The notes beneath the pieces are model-generated. The model saw only the letters and a program-made list of their open reading frames with translations. It was not told the origin of the DNA and made no database searches. Positions 58,284-64,000 of a stretch of 64,000 nt of DNA are shown here, piece by piece. The stretch is from Diphasiastrum complanatum (Eukaryota > Streptophyta > Lycopodiopsida > Lycopodiales > Lycopodiaceae): contig CM055103.1 of NCBI GenBank assembly GCA_029204225.1, forward strand, positions 39,736,125-39,800,124, in the 5' to 3' direction. How positions within the stretch are numbered: the stretch's first letter is position 1; each line of letters starts with the position of its first letter. Both the position numbers and the translations under genes were made by a program.

Positions 58284-58795
58284 TGTAGTCGTGGGAACGT
58301 TCGAGCAAACGTACCTGGAGAAGAGAATACCACAATCGCAGTGATACTCTCGGGTACAGTTAGGAATAAAGCCACAGCTGATCTAAAGCTAAGCTATGAA
58401 AGCATCACATAAGCAAGACTTAAGCTATGAAAGCATCACATAAGCAAGACTTAACCTTAGAAAGTAGGAAAGAGAGAGATTAAGGAGACTAAAGAGAGAG
58501 ATCATATCATGAGCTGAATAACAAATGACACAGTTTCCCTACTTATAGCCAAGATGAAGCCCTAAAAGAAAGCTTCCGGTGGCTAGGGCCCAACTGGGAG
58601 GGAAAATAGTGTGCCCCCAAGAAGGCCCCCACTCTCCAGTAATATGTCCAAATGGCCTAATAATGAATAATAAGGCCAAAGGCCAACCATATAGTCTAAG
58701 TGTCACTAATGAATAAAAAAGGGCCCAAGGCCTGCTTATGCATAAAGTAAAGTAAATGTAAATGGACGCAGCGAATGTAATGAGTCGAGTCCATA
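58284..58795 (-). repeat. Chromovirus LTR (minus strand), approximate ends
   Basis: It lies just after the chromodomain frame in the same orientation. The minus strand begins near TGGACTCGACTC after a GGGAGAG purine tract, has CTATAAGTAGGG (TATA, near 58543-58550), and ends near CGACTACA at 58284. A perfect 31-bp tandem duplication occupies 58391-58421 and 58422-58452. Confidence 0.55.
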
Positions 58796-58845
58796 ACTCT
58801 CCCTGGCACAAAAGAAAAAGACCCAACTGCCGAAAAGAAATTGGA

Positions 58846-59277
58846 TCAAGTAGCAGCAAGCCCTGGTGCATCAACAACTAGAGCAACATCTGATGTAGAG
58901 GAATCAACAAGTGCAGCAATAGCACGAGCCTGATCCGCAAGTGATGGTGTATGATGAAAGACATCAATAGGCTCCCATGTGGCCTCCTCAATAGGACGGC
59001 CATCCCACTGGACCAAAAACTGAATCTGCCGGCGGCGTCGACTATGGTATAGACGAACTTGTAATATAGCAGCAGGTAAAAATGGAAATAACTTTGGAGC
59101 AATAGGAAACTCAGCATCACAATGAGCGTCATCCTCAATAGCAGCACGTAATAAACTGACATGGAATACATCACAGGCGCGTGTGAAAGCAGGAAGCTGT
59201 AACCGATATGTAACTGGACTAAGAACCTCCAAAATGCGATAAGGCCCATAATAACGTGGTGCAAGCTTCTCAGTAGA
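58846..59277 (-). pseudogene. Gypsy chromovirus integrase C-terminus and chromodomain
   Basis: The minus strand reads KLAPRYYGPYRILEVLSPV, TYRLQLPAFTRACDVFHVSLL (integrase C-terminal GPF/Y module) and, after an acidic linker, RRRRQIQFLVQWDGRPIEEATWEP, a chromodomain with the aromatic W-D and W-E-P marks. In chromoviruses this domain steers integration to chromatin. The rest of the pol is missing: at 59277 the sequence becomes a Copia gag-pol. Confidence 0.85.
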
Positions 59278-60494
59278 AGCATGGTCTCATCATTCTTCTT
59301 GATAGTGCAAGTATCAACATTGAATTTTACATCAAGGCCATTATCAAGCAATTGGCCAACACTAATAAGATTCTTGGTAAGCTTAGGTACATAAAGAACT
59401 TTAGAGAGAGAAAGAACTTTAGAGGATGCAAGCTTCAAGAGAATGTTCCCTATGCCTTCAATAGGACATTCAAAATCATTTGCAGTGTATATTGATTTCT
59501 TGACTCCATCATAAGATGCAATAGAAGAGAAAGAGTCCTTGGAGCTACACATGTGTGAAGAGGATCCACTATCAATATACCATAGGCCGTCCTTCTTGAA
59601 AGGCGTAGATGAGAAACTAGAGACCATAAGAGATCCCTCTTCATCACTTGCAATAGTGTCTTCCTTCTCATTAGTAATGTTGGCTTGCTTGAGTTGATTC
59701 TTCTTCTTGAAGCAATTGGTGGCATAATGACCTTTCTTGCCACAATAAAAGCACTTGATCTTCTTCTTCTTGAGCTTGGATAATGAAGCATTAGAAGAAT
59801 CATCTTCCTCCTCATCTTTGTCTTTGGATTTGACTTTGTCCTTGCTTGAGGATTGTTGATGTTGGTTCTTGCTCCTCCCTTTGTGCTTATCCTTGGCAAA
59901 GAGAGCTTTGCCATCATTATGAGTGAGAGAAAGCTTGTCCATCCTCAAGAGCTTGTACTCTTGTCTTGATTCTTCCAAAATTAGCACACTTTGGAGAGCC
60001 TCCAAACTTGGTAGCTCCTCCTTAATGTCATAGGATTGGACAAGGTTATCAAATTCACTTCTCAAGCCATTGAGAATGACTTGAACTAGCTTATTTTGAT
60101 TGATGGAATCACCAATACAAGCAAGTTCTCTATGAATATCTTTTACTCTCAAGACATAACTAGATGCACTCTCATCACTCTTTTGGCTACTTTGAAAGAT
60201 TTGATTCCTAAGAGTGAGAAGCCTAGAGGTATTCTTAGTCTCATAGATAGTCTTGAGACAATCCCAAGCTTCTTTGGCTGTTGTACAAGTACCTATCTCC
60301 CTCAATATCTCATTAGAGACATTCATCTTAATGTAGTGGAGAGCCATCCTAACTCTCTTTTTGTATTTTTGAACCTCTTGAAGAACTTGTGGTTCTTCTT
60401 CAAGGCCAAGAACTATGTGCATGACGTCTTGAAGGATCAAGATGGACTCCATCCTCATTTTCCAAATTGAATAGTTGTTGCTACACACTCTCAA
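59278..60494 (-). pseudogene. Copia gag-protease fragment, fused to the chromovirus tail
   Basis: Gag: NNYSIWKMRME, MALHYIKMNVSNEIL, AWDCLKTIYETKNTS, LACIGDSINQNKLVQVILNG. Zinc knuckle CFYCGKKGHYATNC (about 59757-59716). Protease LWYIDSGSSSHM near 59580, followed by KSIYTANDFECPIEGIGN and VLYVPKLTKNLISVGQLLD. The frame ends at KKNDETM, where Gypsy sequence begins. Compared with the sister copy at 20371-21093, about 80 bp around the gag start are deleted, so the normal ATG is lost. Dead copy. Confidence 0.88.
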
Positions 60495-61183
60495 TAGGAT
60501 CCAATAAGAGAGTACTATCTCCTCTTATGAAAGATCTTGCAACTATTTGTGAACTGATTCTCACTAGCTACACAAATCTCTGTTAAACAAGATCTATTTA
60601 ACATCAAATGATGGAGTATAGGCAAAGTTAGGATCAAACACTCTTAGCACGTGTGAAGTACTCTAAGAAACCAAATTTGACTCAAATACAATGATATTGC
60701 ATGAAACAAAATGGCTAACATCTCAAAATAGTGCCTAGATCACATATAGATGAGATTGGCAAGCATACAACTGTGATTTTGGATCAATGAAGCAATCTCT
60801 TGACCAAACCAAATGTGTCCACCCAGGTCTAGGTGCCCTACCTAACCCTCTTCAAAGGCTTATAACTTTTGATTGGATCAACCAAATAGAATGAAACTGA
60901 TTGCATCAAAAACTAGACAAAAATATCTTCAAAACAAGCTATCAAGCAAGATAAATGGATCAAGCACGAGAGAGAACTTCCAAACTGAAATTGGATGTTC
61001 CTCACACATGTCTAAGCACCTGATTCCGTACAATACCAGGTCAGACCTAATCAATGTCCTTTTGATCTCTTTTGATCCAAGATTGAACAAGATATCTAGG
61101 AAAATGGGCCTTGACAACTTCTAGCTCAAGATTGATGAAATTTTTTCACTTAGATGGATCAAAATGCATGGTAACCTTAGGTA

Positions 61184-61196
61184 GGCTCTAATACCA
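61184..61196 (-). other. Primer-binding site variant, initiator tRNA-Met
   Basis: Complement is TGGTATTAGAGCC, one base different from the canonical site. It adjoins the LTR at 61197. Confidence 0.85.
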
Positions 61197-61911
61197 TGTT
61201 GAATTTCACACGTGTGGATTGTCCACTACATGTACTTGTGATCTCCTAAGGTGTGTAGATGCACCAAGATCAAGACTAGATTGAGATTCAAGATCTATCT
61301 TTGATTCTATGGCAAAAACACACTACTACATGCATTCAATCACTTCCAACTCTCACTCACACGTGTGGGAAGTATTCAAAAAATAATCTAAGTAAAAACA
61401 AGCTGCTCTCCTCGGGTAGAGAGAGAAAAAGCATCATGAGCTCTGGGTAGAGAGAGAAAGCTAGAAATCCAATAACTCACAAAATCCATGAACTCACCAA
61501 ATCAATTAGATCCAAAATGAGGAGTACAATGATACTAGTAGATCCACGAGCTACCACTATGCTTAACTATGATTGGACCATACTTTGTCACTTCTTGATC
61601 CTATTGGACCATTGATCCATGCACCTCTTAATTCTATTGGACTATATTCAAGCACACCTCAATTTCCTATTGGACCTCACAAGGTTCCACCTCTAAATCC
61701 TATTCGACCTCTTGGAATTCATCAAACAAAAGCTTTACACTTGTCTACACTCTAATTGACACATGTTTAGTCTCTTATTCTATTTTGGCTCGATAGTGGC
61801 ATTACAAGCTATGCCAAATTGATTCCTATCAACATCCTACACCTAGATGCTTGATGTAAAAAACATAAGACCCCTATATCTAACATAGATAATCTTTTTC
61901 AATTCTTCACA
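61197..61911 (-). repeat. Copia LTR, family G, truncated
   Basis: Close copy of 21840-22560 with CACACGTGTG at 61207-61216 and 61358-61367. The outer end stops near 61911 (TTCTTCACACA), where other sequence begins, so about 100 bp of the LTR start are missing. Confidence 0.82.
61572..61706 (-). promoter_or_regulatory. CCAAT-box array, spacing 31-33-33-33 bp
   Basis: ATTGG words begin at 61572, 61603, 61636, 61669 and 61702 (last one ATTCG). The spacings are the same as in the copy at 22216-22350. Confidence 0.55.
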
Positions 61912-61913
61912 CA

Positions 61914-62613
61914 ACCATCTCTAGCAAGGATTTGGAGGAGCTACCAACGCTAGAGCACGCTAGATTGATTTCTACTCAAAAATCAACATTTTTGTATGTG
62001 TAGAATTGATCTTTTGTAGGTGAAAACTCAATATAGGACTATATACTTGATCAATTCCGATTTCACACTTGGCTTACTAGATTTAGATGATTTTTGGTGC
62101 ATTAGGAAGGTCTCATTAGAGTCTACAAGAAGATATATCAAGTTTCTAGAAATTGCATGTAGAATTTGAGATATTCAATTTTTTGTGATTTCGTCAAAAC
62201 CCTAATTGGATCTCTAGTTTGTGAGGTTACTAAACTTTATTTGAGTGCTTTTCAATCTTAGGAAGTGACAAGAGTCATTAGATTGAGGATAGATCATAGG
62301 TTGATCAAGATCTCACTATTCTATGTGTTGATTTTCTAGTTAGAAGTGCTAGAAGAGATTTGAGAGGTTCCATATCTTTGTGATTCCTTCTTGAGTTCAT
62401 TTTTTGACATTCAAGAGAGTGATTTGTGCATTGGAATAGGTTGAAAGAAGAAGATCAAGTCATTGCAACATGGCTACAAGTGGTGGATTCATGCTGAAGA
62501 GCAATGATAGGCTTACCTCAATCAACTATTCTACTTGGAAGGTGAGGATGGAGTTCTTATTGGAGATGAATGAGTTGATGGAGATTGTTGCAGGTGTGGA
62601 GGAGAGGCCTTTC
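61914..62613 (+). pseudogene. Copia leader and gag N-terminal fragment
   Basis: After a leader-like stretch, the ATG at 62470 opens M-A-T-S-G-G-F-M-L-K, DRLTSINYSTWKVRME and EMNELMEIVAGVEERPF, closest to the gag of the 10.8-kb element (MTSNGGIMLEAKERL...). It breaks off at about 62613. Only some 48 codons remain. Confidence 0.8.
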
Positions 62614-64000
62614 TTTTCATCTTTTTTACCAAGAATTATATGCTAAAGAACATATATAACATGATTGTCATTTCAAGGAAGATCGAAAAAATACATATTT
62701 TGTAATAAACTACCACCTTGCCTACAACACATAAAAGGATAAGATTCCTCACATATTGAACTATAAAAAGAGAGAAATAGGATTACATGTAAACTTGCGG
62801 GGTTTTTTCCTCCAACTCTAGCCGACACATAAGTGAAATCCATGCAAACTAGTGAGCGGTATCCTTATAGGTTAGAACGATCCATAGGAAATACAACTAG
62901 TGCTCGAACAACTCATTTCCCAATTGAAGCTCAATTAGCCAATGCTCATCCATCTTTTGACTACTCAAGTAGCACTCAAATGGTTGACTTAGGTGCTCAG
63001 GTAGCAGTTAGAATACACTTAGAATAGACACTCAAGGAATGAAAAACTTGGATAATTGCACTTGGAGCCCACTCATCGATTATGCTGTTTATATTTTGGC
63101 AGTAGGGCTCAAACTAGTCAACTACACTCAAAAAGAGGGAATACTTTGGGAATTTAGGACAATACTACACATAAGTGGGCAACAACCATGATGTATGTAC
63201 TCACAAGTGTCAACTACATAGTGGATTCAGATATATGTATATATTCACAAGAAACTTTTGATTAGTTCCTACATAGGAAAAACGTGAGATTTTTTTTGTT
63301 TCACAAGATTTTTCCTAGTAAAAATGTGGATTTGTCCATTTTTAACTAGGAAGTTTTTTCCTAGTTTCAAAATGTGTCTCAATTTAATAACATTTTATTT
63401 TCTAGATACATTTTGAATTATAAAATAGTTTTCTTTGATATTATATATAATCCCACTCATAATTCTTAGCCTCCTTAACAATAAATGGTAACAAGCTTGT
63501 ATTTTTTTCAACATCTTTAACATGGGTATTGAGTTTCAGTGCTTGCCGAAATTTTTTTGTTCAACTTAACACAAAACCTATAAAATGGAGAAGGCTAAAA
63601 AATATTTCTTTCAAGGAGGCTCAAACTTTCATACAAAGCTTAATAAGGCATTTATCCTTTTTCATTAGGATTTCAATTGATTCAGAATTTGTGTTTGTTT
63701 TTGAAAAAACCAGCAAAGTATAGGAATGGAGCCAACATGGTTTTCCAAAAATTTCTAAAGCCAGTTTTCTAACAAATTGAATACACATGAAGCAAGGATT
63801 ATGCTAAGCTTTATCAACTCCATTAACATATCGGTTTGAAGTAATCCAATTACGTTCATCTATGTCATCTTTTAACTTGTTACCAGTTAGATATTGTCTA
63901 TGTAGCCATTTGGTTTTCTTTAAAAAATTTGTAACAATAGATTTGCAAAGAAAAGCATGTTCAATTTGATAATTGTTTCATTATCAATAGTATGATATAC
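62614..64000. other. No recognised gene
   Basis: AT-rich sequence with short frames only (longest 62833-63027 and 63529-63723). No motif, LTR end or primer site was seen. Confidence 0.5.

Noticed and set aside
58391-58452. 31-bp tandem repeat considered as a CRISPR-like array
   Set aside because: Only two adjacent copies without spacers, inside a plant LTR.

Overview
The window is repeat-dense nuclear DNA of a land plant. Evidence: Ty1/Copia and Ty3/Gypsy LTR elements whose primer-binding sites match plant initiator tRNA-Met (TGGTATCAGAGC), a Tat/Athila-type Gypsy primer site, a chromodomain chromovirus tail, GT-AG introns, a fragment of a plant IDD zinc-finger gene, and very long GA/CT microsatellites. 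The species cannot be told from sequence alone; a large-genome lineage such as a fern, lycophyte or gymnosperm is possible. Apart from two short gene fragments (short-chain dehydrogenase near 3.7 kb, IDD factor near 57 kb), nearly everything recognisable is mobile DNA, mostly broken and nested.

Layout. 1-10.3 kb: tandem Copia RT/RNase H remnants, a second Copia pol remnant and Gypsy LTR pieces. 10.78-15.91 kb: a complete 5,130-bp Copia-type element with two 647-bp LTRs that look identical, a GATCC target duplication, and one intact 882-codon gag-derived frame but no pol. 16-25 kb: LTR and gag fragments, including a head-on fusion of two opposite Copia gags near 20.37 kb. 25-29.4 kb: a Gypsy LTR family with huge CT/GA tracts, arranged as an inverted pair. 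30.37-40.95 kb: an unusual DNA transposon. 41-54.7 kb: accessory-ORF retroelements, a decayed Gypsy element, and a Copia element inserted in a Gypsy gag with an ATACT duplication. 55-64 kb: hairpin repeats, the IDD fragment, a Copia/chromovirus chimera and a last gag fragment.

The most interesting object is the 10,575-bp element at 30374-40948. It has 30-bp terminal inverted repeats (26/30 identical) flanked by TTA and sits inside a retroelement reading frame. It holds two convergent gene pairs: a (+) gene ending in a possible beta-grasp domain against a (-) gene joining a histone H3 fold to an Ulp1-like (C48) cysteine protease; and a (+) acidic gene of unknown function against a (-) multi-exon transposase-like gene with a coiled coil. 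Its central intergenic region and one intron hold seven copies of an inverted-repeat unit (about 20-bp arms, usually 29-32 bp apart) that I do not recognise. This copy is decayed by frameshifts, stops and a tRNA-derived insertion in an exon, so an active relative should be sought.

Two regulatory patterns recur in otherwise different LTRs: the palindrome CACACGTGTG (ten perfect copies) and a 32-33-bp array of CCAAT boxes.
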